A DNA stretch of 64,000 bases from JAJPIG01 sp035531675 (GCA_035531675.1 DATKSL010000012.1:62001-126000); one strand, 5' to 3'. Counted from the first letter of the stretch, positions 47,275-57,784 are shown. A program made the numbers and translations. The notes: generated by a model from the letters alone, not told the origin.

Positions 47275-48822
47275 TCAGGCGGCCTTGTGCTGCGGCACCG
47301 GCGTATCGAAGATGTTCTTCTGAAAAACATCCCCCGCCCGCAGCAACGTCGCATCCTCGCCCATCCGCCCGACGAACATCATCCCGACCGGCAAGCCCTC
47401 GGACATCGCGCACGGCACGTTGAGTCCCGGCAGTCCGACGGCGTTGAACGGGCAGGTATTCGGCACCGCCTCGATCGCACACTGCACCGATTCGGCGAGC
47501 GTGCAGTCCTTGGACGGAATCTTGCCCGCTTTGATCGGCACCGTCGGCATCACCAGGATGTCGCACTCCTTGAGCGCGTCGTTGTATGCGGCGAGCAGCG
47601 CCCGGCTCAGATTCTGGGCCTTGGCGTAGTAGCGATTGTGATACTGCTCGCGCATGTAGCGGCCGATCAGCGAGAAAGCCTTGGCGCTGTCGGAAAGGTA
47701 GTCGGCATGGGCCGCGACGTTGCGGGAAAAGGTCTCGATCATCTCGGTCGGATAGAAGCCCTTCCAATGGCGGCCGGCGCCACCGCCCTCGATCATGAAG
47801 GCGAGGATGCCTTCGCTGGCGATACCCGCCCAGATATGGAAACCGTCCGGATGCATCGGCACCGAGATTTCCTTGACCTGCGCGCCGCACTTGGCGAGCG
47901 CATGGGCGGCTTCGCGCACCGCGTCATCGACGTCCTTCTCGGAGCGGACCGGCGCGGTCAGGCCGAAGCCTTCCTTGACGATACCCAGGCGCAGCCCCTT
48001 GATATCGCCGGTCAGCGCGGCGCTGTATTTCTGCGGCATCAGGCCGGCGCGCTGGCGCGGGTCGAGGCCGTCGGGCCCGGCGATCGCTTCGAGCAGCAGG
48101 GCGGTATCGCGCGCGCTGCGCGCCATCGGACCGGTATGATCGATAGTCAGCTCCATCGGGCCGATTCCGGTGTACGGTACCAACCCATAGCTGGGCTTGA
48201 GGCCGTAGATTCCCGACCATGCGGAGGGGATGCGAATCGAGCCGGCCTGATCGGCGCCGATCGCGACGTCGACCGCGCCGGAGGCGACCAGCGCGCCGCT
48301 GCCGGTCGACGAGCCGCCCGGCGAACGCGACAGATCGTGCGGATTGCGCACGATGCCGGATTCGCAGGTATGGCTGTTGCCCGAGAAGCACAGGCTTTCG
48401 CAGTTTGACTTGCCCAGGATAGTGCCGCCGGCATCGAGGATGCGCGTCACGATGGTCGCGTCGACCTTGGGGACGAAGCCCTCCAGCAGCCGCGTCCCGC
48501 ACATCAGCGGCACGCCCGCCACGCAGACGTTATCCTTGATCGCGACGGTCTTGCCCTTGAGCAGGCCGTTGGCGGCGCCCTTGATCTCGCATCGCCAGTA
48601 CCAGGCGCCGAGCGGATTTTCCTTTTCGGATGGCTTCCAGTTCTTGCGATCCGGATACTTGACCTCCAGCGTCGGCTCCTGGAGCTGGTCGAGCCGATCG
48701 TACGTGGCGAGCATCGGGTCGAGAATCTGTTTGAACTCCTGGATCTGCTCGCGCGTGAGACGCATCCCGAAGCTGTCGGAAATGCGCGAGAGATCTTCGA
48801 TCGTGGGGGGCTTTACGGCCAT
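47275..48822 (-). CDS. Amidase-signature family hydrolase
   Basis: 515 residues, close paralog of the amidase at 43490-45034, with the same triad K96 (AIKDN), S171 (PGGSS) and S195 (DQAGSIR). Divergence is spread along the chain, not concentrated at the catalytic loop, so both are probably active with different amide substrates. GGAGG precedes ATG 48822. Between the two paralogs lie the HDO-like protein and the DUF1329 protein, in the same orientation, so the set 43490-48822 may be one functional block that arose partly by duplication. A class II aldolase is encoded 37 bases upstream on the same strand. Confidence 0.93.
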   Translation of the reverse strand: MAVKPPTIEDLSRISDSFGMRLTREQIQEFKQILDPMLATYDRLDQLQEPTLEVKYPDRKNWKPSEKENPLGAWYWRCEIKGAANGLLKGKTVAIKDNVCVAGVPLMCGTRLLEGFVPKVDATIVTRILDAGGTILGKSNCESLCFSGNSHTCESGIVRNPHDLSRSPGGSSTGSGALVASGAVDVAIGADQAGSIRIPSAWSGIYGLKPSYGLVPYTGIGPMELTIDHTGPMARSARDTALLLEAIAGPDGLDPRQRAGLMPQKYSAALTGDIKGLRLGIVKEGFGLTAPVRSEKDVDDAVREAAHALAKCGAQVKEISVPMHPDGFHIWAGIASEGILAFMIEGGGAGRHWKGFYPTEMIETFSRNVAAHADYLSDSAKAFSLIGRYMREQYHNRYYAKAQNLSRALLAAYNDALKECDILVMPTVPIKAGKIPSKDCTLAESVQCAIEAVPNTCPFNAVGLPGLNVPCAMSEGLPVGMMFVGRMGEDATLLRAGDVFQKNIFDTPVPQHKAA

Positions 48823-48859
48823 GATTTACCTCCGAAATTGACGCCGCGCCGATCGATCA

Positions 48860-49564
48860 TCAGGCGCGATCGAGTTTGCGGCTGTAATACTGCCAGTACG
48901 ACTCCAGTTGCGCCGGGCTGTGCAGCGACTTGAGCTTGCGCTTGACCTCGCCGTCATCCGGCCACACCGTCTTCACGCCCATCTGCGCCAGCGTTACATG
49001 GAGGCGGCAGGCCTCGTTCAGGAAAATCCCGCACAGGCACAGCTCCTGCGATGATTTGCCGACGAAGGCGCAGCCATGATTACGAATCAACACCGTCCGC
49101 GACTTGCCGAGCACGCGCGCCAGGTCGCCGCCCATCTTGCGCGTGGTGATCAACTCGCTGGTCTCGGTATAGCGCGGCGGAGCACCTTCGAGCCAGATTC
49201 CGGAGTGCGTGTAAGGATGCAGCTCCTCGCTGATACACGACATCAGCGCGATGTAGAAGGCGTGGGTGTGGCCGACGAAGTTGACCTCGGGGCGCGCCAG
49301 CATGATCTCCGAATGGATCGGCCATTCGGCGTGGCGCGGACCCTTGCCGCCCAGCGTCTGGCCGTCGAAGTCGATCAGTACGAAGTCGTCGTCGGCGATT
49401 TCTTCGAGTCCGAGCGTCGCGCGCTTCATCCACAGGCCGCGCCCCTTGGGATCCCGCATCGAGACGTGTCCCAGCGTCAGGTCGCCATGACCTTCCATGT
49501 GCAGGATGCGGGCGGCGCGGCCCAGCGCGCGCAATTCGCGTTGAAGTTCGGGGCTCTCCGGCAT
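48860..49564 (-). CDS. Class II aldolase / adducin family protein
   Basis: 234 residues from ATG 49564, supported by AGGAGA 8 bases before; a frame open to 49654 lacks a site. Zinc ligands of the L-fuculose-phosphate aldolase family are visible: E80 (AEWPIH), H99 and H101 (FVGHTH), and the His in RNHGCAFVG. The family splits sugar or 3-hydroxy acids at the carbonyl-adjacent bond. It is upstream of an amidase on the same strand (37 bases), so it likely belongs with this block, perhaps cleaving a hydroxy-acid intermediate (inference). Confidence 0.9.
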   Translation of the reverse strand: MPESPELQRELRALGRAARILHMEGHGDLTLGHVSMRDPKGRGLWMKRATLGLEEIADDDFVLIDFDGQTLGGKGPRHAEWPIHSEIMLARPEVNFVGHTHAFYIALMSCISEELHPYTHSGIWLEGAPPRYTETSELITTRKMGGDLARVLGKSRTVLIRNHGCAFVGKSSQELCLCGIFLNEACRLHVTLAQMGVKTVWPDDGEVKRKLKSLHSPAQLESYWQYYSRKLDRA

Positions 49565-49711
49565 TCCGGCGTCTCCTGAGTTGTCGCTGGCAGGCCCGGC
49601 CCGTAGTCGTCGACCGTCCCGCAATCGTGCGAGTAGCATACGAGACGGTGACATGACCAGCCGATATGCTAAAAGTTCGACCCAGTCGATCCGACATCGG
49701 GAGAGAATGCT

Positions 49712-50554
49712 ATGGCGCAGCTAACGACATTGGTCGAGGGATTGTGTTTCGGCGAGGCACCGCGCTGGCACGACGGTCAGCTCTGGTACTCGGACTTCCA
49801 CGCGCAGCGGGTCTATCGTGCCGATCTCGCGGGCAAGACCACCGAGGTATGCGAGGTGCCCAACTGGCCCTCCGGGCTGGGATGGACCCCCGACGGCCGT
49901 ATGCTGGTGGTTTCGATGCGCGATCGCAGGCTGCTGCGGCTCGATCCCGACGGCCTCAAGCCGGTCGCCGATCTGAGCAAGCTCGCGTCATTCTGGTGCA
50001 ACGACATGGTGGTCGATCGCAATGGCCGCGCTTACATCGGAAACTTCGGCTTCGATCTGATGGGCGGCGCGGCGCCGCAAACCGCCGAGCTTATCCTGGT
50101 CGAAGCCGACGGGCGGGCGCGCGTGGTGGCCCACGATCTGATGTTTCCCAACGGCACGGTGATCACGCCTGACGGCGCGACGCTGATTATCGGCGAATCG
50201 TTCGCCAATCGGCTGACCGCATTCAAGATTCAGCCCGATGGCTCGCTGAGCGACCGCCGCGTATGGGCGCAGGTCGGCGAGGCGACTCCCGACGGCATCT
50301 CGATGGACGCCGAGGGCGCCATCTGGTTCGCCTCTCCGCAAACCGGCGAAGTGCTGCGGGTGCGCGAGGGCGGGCAGGTGCTGGAACGCTTCAAGCCAAG
50401 CCATCCGCCGTACGCGGTGATGCTGGGCGGACCGGATCGCAAGACCCTGTTCGTCGTCACCACCCCGACGCCCGATCCTGACGAGGCCAGGAAAAATCGG
50501 GGCGGCAAGATCGAAATGATGCCGGTCAAGGCGGGCGGAGTCGGCTGGCCGTAA
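49712..50554 (+). CDS. SMP-30 / gluconolactonase-like lactonase
   Basis: 280 residues of a six-bladed beta-propeller. Metal-binding positions of the SMP-30/LRE family are E15 (FGEAPRWH), N97 (CNDMV), N147 (PNGTV) and D194 (PDGIS). They usually bind one calcium or zinc ion and hydrolyse a lactone. A GGGAGAG ribosome-binding site precedes ATG 49712. It is alone on the plus strand, divergent from the class II aldolase and convergent with a luciferase-like monooxygenase. Baeyer-Villiger-type lactone opening is a possible role given its neighbour, but this is a suggestion only. Confidence 0.9.
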   Translation: MAQLTTLVEGLCFGEAPRWHDGQLWYSDFHAQRVYRADLAGKTTEVCEVPNWPSGLGWTPDGRMLVVSMRDRRLLRLDPDGLKPVADLSKLASFWCNDMVVDRNGRAYIGNFGFDLMGGAAPQTAELILVEADGRARVVAHDLMFPNGTVITPDGATLIIGESFANRLTAFKIQPDGSLSDRRVWAQVGEATPDGISMDAEGAIWFASPQTGEVLRVREGGQVLERFKPSHPPYAVMLGGPDRKTLFVVTTPTPDPDEARKNRGGKIEMMPVKAGGVGWP

Positions 50555-50568
50555 GCCGGGAATCGCGC

Positions 50569-51645
50569 TCAGCGCAACGCCGGCATCACCTGCTCCGCGA
50601 AGTCGCGGAACACCTTGCGCTGGTAATCGGCCGGCGGCAGCAGGGTGACTTCGGTCATCCCTTCCGCCTCCATCGCGCGGATGCGACTGACGACGTAATC
50701 CGGCTCGCCGGTGATGGTGATTTCGGCGATCGCCTCGGGCGTCACGAAGCGCCGCTCCTCGGGCTGCAGGAAGGTGCAGTGGCCGTTGTGGATCTGCCGG
50801 AAGCGGGTGCGCTCCGGATAATTTTCGACGCGCTTGACGTAGTCGCCCCACAGGTTGGCGAAGTAGGGCGGAATAATTTCGTCCTTGCGTCCCAGGTAAT
50901 CCCAAATCTCGTACAAAAAATGTAGCACGCAGGTGACCTGCGAGCCGGTCTCGTTGATGACCCGCTCGTCGGTCAGCTTCTCACCCGGCCGGAGCACGCA
51001 GACGCTGGTAACGAAGCTGCGATGGAAATTCTTCGGGATGGTCCGGCCCGCCTTAGCGGCCCCGGCCGCCAGATGGGCGGTGAAGGCGCGCGCCTCGTGC
51101 GGCTGCGCGGTGGTCGTAATCCAGCCGTCGCCGGCCTCGCCCGCCAGCTCGATCGCGCGCGGTCCGTTGGCCGCGATGTAGATCGGAATCGGGTCGTCGA
51201 GATTGACGAAGTGGCGATCGCGATGCAGAAAAGTTATCGGCCGGGTCTTGCCGCGATAATCGTAATCGACCTCTTCGCCGCGCAACAGCCCGCGCACCAC
51301 CCGCACATGCTCGCGCATCTCGGCGATCGAGACCGGGTTCTGCCCCATCACCCGCATCGAGGTGTGCCCCGATCCGATGCCTAAAAAGACGCGGCCCGGC
51401 GCGAGCTGATTGATCGAGGCGATCGAATGGGCCGTCACCGGCGGGATGCGCGTGCCGGGCGCGGCGATACCGGTGCCGATCTTGATGCGCTTGGTGTTGA
51501 CCGCGGCCAGCCCCAGCGTGACGTAGCAATCGGACCAGATCAGATGCGAGTCCGGCACATAAGCGCGGTCATAGCCGAGCTCCTCGGCGTAACGAATCAG
51601 GTCCCACTTGTCGACGTGAGTATCGAACATGATCGCAAACTGCAT
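50569..51645 (-). CDS. LLM-class (luciferase-like) F420/FMN-dependent oxidoreductase
   Basis: 358 residues of a TIM-barrel bacterial-luciferase-like protein. Visible markers are the N-terminal FDTHVDKWDLIRYAEELGYDRAYVPDS, the TKRIKIGTGIAAPGTR segment, RVFLGIGSGHTSMRVMG (flavin or F420 binding) and PIYIAANGPRAIELAGEAGDGWI, typical of F420-dependent glucose-6-phosphate-dehydrogenase and methylene-tetrahydromethanopterin-reductase relatives. Whether FMN or F420 is used cannot be decided here. GAGGTGA precedes ATG 51645. It is convergent with a lactonase gene and follows the CocE-type hydrolase by 41 bases on the same strand, so the two may be co-transcribed. Confidence 0.92.
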   Translation of the reverse strand: MQFAIMFDTHVDKWDLIRYAEELGYDRAYVPDSHLIWSDCYVTLGLAAVNTKRIKIGTGIAAPGTRIPPVTAHSIASINQLAPGRVFLGIGSGHTSMRVMGQNPVSIAEMREHVRVVRGLLRGEEVDYDYRGKTRPITFLHRDRHFVNLDDPIPIYIAANGPRAIELAGEAGDGWITTTAQPHEARAFTAHLAAGAAKAGRTIPKNFHRSFVTSVCVLRPGEKLTDERVINETGSQVTCVLHFLYEIWDYLGRKDEIIPPYFANLWGDYVKRVENYPERTRFRQIHNGHCTFLQPEERRFVTPEAIAEITITGEPDYVVSRIRAMEAEGMTEVTLLPPADYQRKVFRDFAEQVMPALR

Positions 51646-51686
51646 TTTTCACCTCTTCGGTAACGGGCGGTTCCCGCGCGGCGCAA

Positions 51687-53444
51687 TCACCGCGGGATGA
51701 TCGGCAGGATCACGCGCGAGGGGCGCAGCGCATCGTGGAAGATGGTCTGCTCGGCCTTTTGCCAGCGCGTGCCGGTCGCCTGATCTTCGCCGGTGTTGAG
51801 ATTCCGATCGAAGCGCGGAAAGTTGCTCGAAGTGATATCGAGCCGGATCCGATGGCCGGCGAAGAAGACGTGGCCGATGGCCCATAGATCGATCGTGAAC
51901 TCGTAGACCGTGCCGGCCGTCAGCAGCGTCGGGCGCATCGTCGATTGCCGGTAGCGGGCGCGGATGATGCCGTCGGCGAGGTTCTGCGCGTAGCCGTCGG
52001 GCCGCACGTCGACCAGCTTGGCGGTGAAGTCGGTGTCGGGCGCGCTGCTGGCGGCGTAAAGCTTGACGATCACCGGGCCGGTCACTTCGAGCGGTGCGCT
52101 CAGCGTTTCGCTGGTGTAGACCAGCACGTCGCGCCGGCCTTCGAGCGGGCGCTGATCCTGCACCCCGGTGGAGATGATGAGCGTATTGCCGCCGCAGGTC
52201 GGCACCGGATCGTCCGGATCGTAGATGAAACGGTCGGCAGGCTCTTCGGCGGGCGCTTGGGGAGCCAGCCGGCCGTCGCCGAGCGCACTGTTGGCGCCGC
52301 CGCCACCGTGTAGATACCAGGGCGTATAACGGGTGCGCGCCAGCGGCCATTCGCGCTCGTCGCGCCAGGTATTCTCGCCCATCAGGAAAATTTTGACCGG
52401 CGCGTCGTCGAGGATTCCGCTCGCCATCCCCTTGAGCCAGTAGTCGAACCATCGGAGCTGGATTTCGTGCAGCTCGATTTTCGCGGCCGGGCCGAAATCG
52501 ATATCGCCGGTGCCGCGCGAGGTCGGCACGGTATACGGAAAAATATGCGCCCACGGTCCGATCAGCAGCCGCTGATTAGCGCGCGCCTCGGGCGTCATCG
52601 CCTGGTCGCGTACCGCCCCGTAATTCGTGAGCGTTCCCCATTGCACGAAGTCGTACCACGAGGTGACGTGGTACATCGGCACGTTCACGTTGTAGGCCTG
52701 GCGGGTCGCGTTCATCGACCACCAGAACGGACCGTCTTCGGGATGGCGCAGGTAATCGGTCAGATAGGGCGCGATCGGCCGCAGCGCGTCGGCCCAGTAC
52801 ATCAAAGGTAGCCGCCGATAGGCCGCATCGGTCAGCGGACGGGCCAGTACGTTCTTCATGTCCGCAAGTTGGCGCTCGAGCGGTTCGATCGCGTCGACCC
52901 GGCCCAGCCGTTCGGCCGTGTTGCGCGCCATGAAGATGATATTCGGCACGCGCCAGCCGAGCTCGAGCGCGCCGCCGGTGTGATAGGCGAAGTTCTGCTG
53001 GTAATCGCCCGGGCATGAGACCGGAAAGCAGGTCACCAGATGCGGCGGGCGGGTGGGGGCGAGCAGGTACTGCGTGATGCCGAGATACGACTGGCCCATC
53101 GTGCCGACCCGGCCGTTGGACCACGGCAGCGCCGCCGCCCATTCGACCGCGTCGTAGCCGTCGACCCCCTCCCAGATGAGCGGGTAGTACTCGTCGCCGT
53201 CGGAGGCGAAGCGGCCGCGCACGTCCTGCATGATGACGACGTAGCCGCGCTCGACGAAGTAATCGACATCGCCGGGGCGGGCGCGCAGATTTTTGTCATA
53301 TGGCAGGCGCGAGAGCAGCACCGGGAAGCGGCCGTCGGCGTCGGGACGATAGACGTCGGCGCGCAGCGTCAGTCCGTCGCGGGTTTTCGATGGCACGTCC
53401 TTTTCGACCAGGACGCGGAACTGCGGCCGGCTTTGTTCAGCCAA
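51687..53444 (-). CDS. CocE/NonD (X-Pro dipeptidyl-peptidase S15-like) hydrolase
   Basis: 585 residues in the order alpha/beta hydrolase, cap, and C-terminal jelly-roll, as in cocaine esterase CocE. The nucleophile is S119 in TMGQSYLGITQ, and the catalytic His is likely in IGPWAHIFPY, near residue 297. The C-terminal domain has TEFTIDLWAIGHVFFAGHRIRLDITSSNFPRFDRN-type strands. The start appears to be TTG 53444, with AGAGGA about 9 bases upstream and no nearer ATG. It hydrolyses esters or amides of unidentified compounds. Upstream lies cydB (90 bases, same strand), so it starts a new unit. Confidence 0.9.
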   Translation of the reverse strand: MAEQSRPQFRVLVEKDVPSKTRDGLTLRADVYRPDADGRFPVLLSRLPYDKNLRARPGDVDYFVERGYVVIMQDVRGRFASDGDEYYPLIWEGVDGYDAVEWAAALPWSNGRVGTMGQSYLGITQYLLAPTRPPHLVTCFPVSCPGDYQQNFAYHTGGALELGWRVPNIIFMARNTAERLGRVDAIEPLERQLADMKNVLARPLTDAAYRRLPLMYWADALRPIAPYLTDYLRHPEDGPFWWSMNATRQAYNVNVPMYHVTSWYDFVQWGTLTNYGAVRDQAMTPEARANQRLLIGPWAHIFPYTVPTSRGTGDIDFGPAAKIELHEIQLRWFDYWLKGMASGILDDAPVKIFLMGENTWRDEREWPLARTRYTPWYLHGGGGANSALGDGRLAPQAPAEEPADRFIYDPDDPVPTCGGNTLIISTGVQDQRPLEGRRDVLVYTSETLSAPLEVTGPVIVKLYAASSAPDTDFTAKLVDVRPDGYAQNLADGIIRARYRQSTMRPTLLTAGTVYEFTIDLWAIGHVFFAGHRIRLDITSSNFPRFDRNLNTGEDQATGTRWQKAEQTIFHDALRPSRVILPIIPR

Positions 53445-53533
53445 GGTAACGATCCTCTCTTCGGCAAAACGCCGGTTCGCCCGGGTTGGGTCGCCGCAAG
53501 GATGGCCCCGGGAGCGGAATTATTCAAGCTTGC

Positions 53534-54574
<1,041 letters not shown>

Positions 54575-54584
54575 GAGCTGACCC

Positions 54585-55946
54585 TCAGCGACCCGCCGCG
54601 GTGCGCGCCGGCGCCGCCGGCCCCTGGACGTCAGCGTGCGGGCCGCGACTAACTTCGAAGTAAATCAGGAACAGGAACAGCGCCGAGAGCACCGCGTACA
54701 TGCCGGCGAAGCCAATCAGGGTGAACATCACGTTGCCGGCGGAAACTTGCGGCGAGGCGCCCTGCGCGGTGCGGATCAAACCGTATACGAGCCAGGGTTG
54801 ACGCCCCAGCTCGGCCGTCATCCAGCCAAAGATGGTGGCGATGTACGGGAACGGCGCCAGCAGCATCAGCGCCCACAGCAACAGCCGCGATTCGAACAAC
54901 ACCCCGCGCCACAGGTTCCACAGGCAGAACACCAGGATGGCGATGAAAAACGTCCCGAGGCCGACCATGTTGTGATAGGCGTAATACAAGAGCGGCACGT
55001 TGTCGGGCCACTGGTCGTGCGGATAGGCGTCGAGTCCCTTAACCGAGGCGTGCCAGCGCCGATAGGTAAGGAAGCTCAGCACGTCCGGGACCACCACCGG
55101 GTTGTCGAGGGTTTGAGTCTGCATGTCGGGCTGTCCCAGAATCGAAAGCGGCGCACCCTTTTGCGTATGGAACAGCCCCTCCATCGCTGACAGCGTCGTC
55201 GGTTGATAGATGGCGACGTTGCGGCCCTGAGCGTCGCCCAGCGGATACATCATCAGGCACGACGCGATGGCGCCGGCGATGACACCGGTGCGCACGAAGA
55301 TGCGCGCATGGGCGCGATGCTGATCGGTCAGCAGGTAAAATGCTCCGGTCGCAGCCATCACCACGCTCGCGGTGATGACCGAGGCGGACATGTTGTGCGG
55401 ATACTGCCATCTCAGCCACGGATTGGAGAGCAGGCTCCAGAAGCTCTCCAGCTCGATCGCGCCCGTGGCGGTGATCCGGTAGCCGACCGGATGTTGCATC
55501 CAGGCGTTGGTCGCGATGATGAAAAATCCCGACAGCCACGAACCCAGGAACACCAGGAACGCCGCCATCCAGTGCAACCGCGGTCCCAGGCGCCGCTCGC
55601 CGAACAGGAACAGGCCGAGAAAACTCGATTCGAGGAAGAACGAGAACACCCCCTCCATCGCCAGCGTCTGGCCGATGACTCCGCCGGTCGCTTTCGAGAA
55701 GGCCGCCCAGTTGGTGCCGAACTGAAACTCCATCGGGATGCCGGTCACGACACCCATGGCGAAATTGATCGCGAAGATGCGGGCCCAGAAATGCGCCGCC
55801 TGATTGTACAGGTCGTTATTGGTCCGCAGCGCGATCGATTTCAGGATCACGATGAGCAGGGCGAGGCCCATCGTGAGCTGCGGGAACAGATAGTGAAAGA
55901 TGATCGTGAAAGCGAATTGGATCCGGTCTACGGTTAGTGCATCCAT
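54585..55946 (-). CDS. cydA: Cytochrome bd quinol oxidase subunit I
   Basis: 453 residues. Haem b595 ligand H18 is in FTIIFHYLFPQLTMG, haem b558 His in YPHNMSASVI, and the motif GRQPWLVYGLIRTAQG is intact. At 453 residues it has a short quinol-binding loop, like many non-enterobacterial oxidases, including cyanide-insensitive CioA types, so CydA versus CioA cannot be decided. It supports microaerobic respiration. GGGGGAG precedes ATG 55946. The 96 bases upstream to the homogentisate-dioxygenase-like gene contain no other gene. Confidence 0.95.
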   Translation of the reverse strand: MDALTVDRIQFAFTIIFHYLFPQLTMGLALLIVILKSIALRTNNDLYNQAAHFWARIFAINFAMGVVTGIPMEFQFGTNWAAFSKATGGVIGQTLAMEGVFSFFLESSFLGLFLFGERRLGPRLHWMAAFLVFLGSWLSGFFIIATNAWMQHPVGYRITATGAIELESFWSLLSNPWLRWQYPHNMSASVITASVVMAATGAFYLLTDQHRAHARIFVRTGVIAGAIASCLMMYPLGDAQGRNVAIYQPTTLSAMEGLFHTQKGAPLSILGQPDMQTQTLDNPVVVPDVLSFLTYRRWHASVKGLDAYPHDQWPDNVPLLYYAYHNMVGLGTFFIAILVFCLWNLWRGVLFESRLLLWALMLLAPFPYIATIFGWMTAELGRQPWLVYGLIRTAQGASPQVSAGNVMFTLIGFAGMYAVLSALFLFLIYFEVSRGPHADVQGPAAPARTAAGR

Positions 55947-56042
55947 CCAGCGATGCTCCCCCGAACTGTCGCACCTCGACGGCGACCGCGACTCGCAGCC
56001 CGACTGTCTTTAAGCGAAAGCGTCGGTGTTCGACCCGCGCCG

Positions 56043-57176
56043 CTAGGGCTGCGGGTAATCCCGCCACGAGTCGATATAGTTAGGTACCTCGACGCCCTCG
56101 GGCAACTCGGCCATCTGCATCGCGTCGCGCGAGTCGACGTACAGCACCACCTCGTCAGTCTCGGCGCGCGCGCGCTTGGCTCCGATCGAGAAGGCCTTGG
56201 GCTGCGGACCGTGGGCGAAGCCGCTCGGGTTGAAGCCCATCATGCCGGGACCGAAGTTGTCGCGGCTGAACATCTGGCCGCGATGGATGAAGATCATCTC
56301 GTCGTAGTCGTCGTTGTTGTGAAAGTAGGGCACCTTGAGCGCCCCCGGATCGGACTCGATCGGCCGCGGCGCGAAGGTTCCGATCACGAAGCGTGCGGCC
56401 ACGAAGTTCACATGCGCCGAGGGCGGAATGTGATAGCGCGCGCTGACGATCGGCCGCAGGTCGCGCCAGTTGAGCCGCACCGGCGCGATCTCGCCGTGCC
56501 ATCCCACTGCGTCGAGCGGATTGAACGGGAAGGTCACCGTGCTCAGCAGGTTGCGCTTCTTGACCACGATGCTCCATTCGTCCTCGGTCTGCTGGGCCTT
56601 GAAGGCCTCATCGATTCGCGGCACGTCGAGCACGCCAGGATCGAAAATCGCCTGGTTGCCGAGGATGCCCTTTTCGGGCAACTGGTAGGCGTCGTTACTG
56701 GCCTCGACCATCAGCGCCGAGACCGGGCTGCTGGGCTCGATTCGCCAGCAGGTCCCGCGCGGTATCACCAGGTAGTCGCCGTCGCGAAAGACGAGATGGC
56801 CGTAGTCGCAGAACAGGTCGCCGGCGCCCTCGTGGATGAAGATCATGTCGTCGCCGTCGCCGTTGCGCACCAGGTGATCCATCTTGCCGTCGCTGTGCCA
56901 GTAGCGCACACGCAGATGATCGTTGTAGAGCACCAGCGGCGCTTCCCACGGCGACACGCTCGGCATCCCCAGCGCGTTCATATCGAACGCACGCGGCCGC
57001 AGCGGACCTTCCCAACTGCTCCAACCGGTGGGCGGATGCTTGTGCAGCATCTGGGTGGCGGGCCCGAAGAAACCCTCGCGTCCCAACTCGCGCTCGTAGG
57101 TGCCCGCTGGCAGGTCGACGTGCGCCTGACGGGTCGTAGTGCCTTCGGAGAGCGGCAGCCTGATCCACCTTCTCAT
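56043..57176 (-). CDS. Homogentisate 1,2-dioxygenase-like bicupin
   Basis: 377 residues from ATG 57176 (AAGGAGG upstream). The HmgA-type core is conserved: LDAVGWHGE near 221-229, and the probable iron ligands H286 (YFHNN), E293 (DEMIF) and H322 (FAHGPQP), equivalent to H335, E341 and H371 of the human enzyme. It is shorter than canonical enzymes of 430-445 residues, mostly at the N-terminal side, so it may act on another gentisate- or homogentisate-like ring. The gene is isolated from the FAH-family hydrolases far upstream. No maleylacetoacetate isomerase is visible in the window. Confidence 0.85.
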   Translation of the reverse strand: MRRWIRLPLSEGTTTRQAHVDLPAGTYERELGREGFFGPATQMLHKHPPTGWSSWEGPLRPRAFDMNALGMPSVSPWEAPLVLYNDHLRVRYWHSDGKMDHLVRNGDGDDMIFIHEGAGDLFCDYGHLVFRDGDYLVIPRGTCWRIEPSSPVSALMVEASNDAYQLPEKGILGNQAIFDPGVLDVPRIDEAFKAQQTEDEWSIVVKKRNLLSTVTFPFNPLDAVGWHGEIAPVRLNWRDLRPIVSARYHIPPSAHVNFVAARFVIGTFAPRPIESDPGALKVPYFHNNDDYDEMIFIHRGQMFSRDNFGPGMMGFNPSGFAHGPQPKAFSIGAKRARAETDEVVLYVDSRDAMQMAELPEGVEVPNYIDSWRDYPQP

Positions 57177-57194
57177 GATCGATCCTCCTTGCGT

Positions 57195-57212
57195 CGGGGC
57201 CACCGGGCCCCG
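57195..57212. terminator. Short GC hairpin between YjbQ and homogentisate-dioxygenase-like genes
   Basis: CGGGGCC (57195-57201) pairs with GGCCCCG (57206-57212) around the 4-base loop ACCG. It lies downstream of the YjbQ gene on the minus strand and 19 bases before ATG 57176, so it could be a weak terminator or part of the leader of the next gene. Confidence 0.4.
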
Positions 57213-57268
57213 CGATGAATGTTCATTTTCGCGCGCGGCTTGTCAAACCGTGGCGGGCAGTGACGGCT

Positions 57269-57691
57269 TCATTCGCCGATGATTTTGATTAACACCCGCT
57301 TGGGACGGCGGCCATCGAACTCGCCGTAGAAAATCCGCTCCCACGGACCGAAGTCGAGCTTGCCATTGGTAATCGCGATGACCACCTCGCGGCCCATCAC
57401 CTGGCGCTTGTGATGGGCGTCGCCGTTGTCCTCACCGGTGCGATTATGATGATAGCGATCGGGACTGGGATCGTACGGCGCCAGCCCTTCGAGCCAGCGC
57501 TTGTAATCCTCGTGCAAGCCGGGCTCATCGTCGTTGATAAAAACCGAAGCGGTGATATGCATCGCGTTGACCAGGCATAGCCCCTCGCGCACGCTGCTTT
57601 GCTTGACGGCGGCTGAAACCTGCCCGGTGATATTCACGAACTCCATCCGCGCCGGCACATTCATCGTCAGATACTCGGTATGCGATTTCAT
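57269..57691 (-). CDS. yjbQ: YjbQ/UPF0047 family protein (secondary thiamine-phosphate synthase-like)
   Basis: 140 residues, the standard length of UPF0047. Conserved features are HITASVFINDDEPGLHEDYKRWLEGLAP in the middle, and HHKRQVMGREVVIAITNGKLDFGPWERIFYGEFDGRRPKRV in the second half. The E. coli member complements loss of ThiE activity weakly, so a role in thiamine-phosphate formation has been proposed but is not settled. GGAGGAG lies before ATG 57691. It is divergent from an M20 amidohydrolase. No thiamine genes accompany it. Confidence 0.92.
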   Translation of the reverse strand: MKSHTEYLTMNVPARMEFVNITGQVSAAVKQSSVREGLCLVNAMHITASVFINDDEPGLHEDYKRWLEGLAPYDPSPDRYHHNRTGEDNGDAHHKRQVMGREVVIAITNGKLDFGPWERIFYGEFDGRRPKRVLIKIIGE

Positions 57692-57784
57692 TTTTTCGTC
57701 TTCTCCTCCGGCGCTTGCGGCTTATCCTTGAAGCGATACTCATGATAATCCTTCGTCAAATGGCTACGCGAGGCGAGAGTACAC

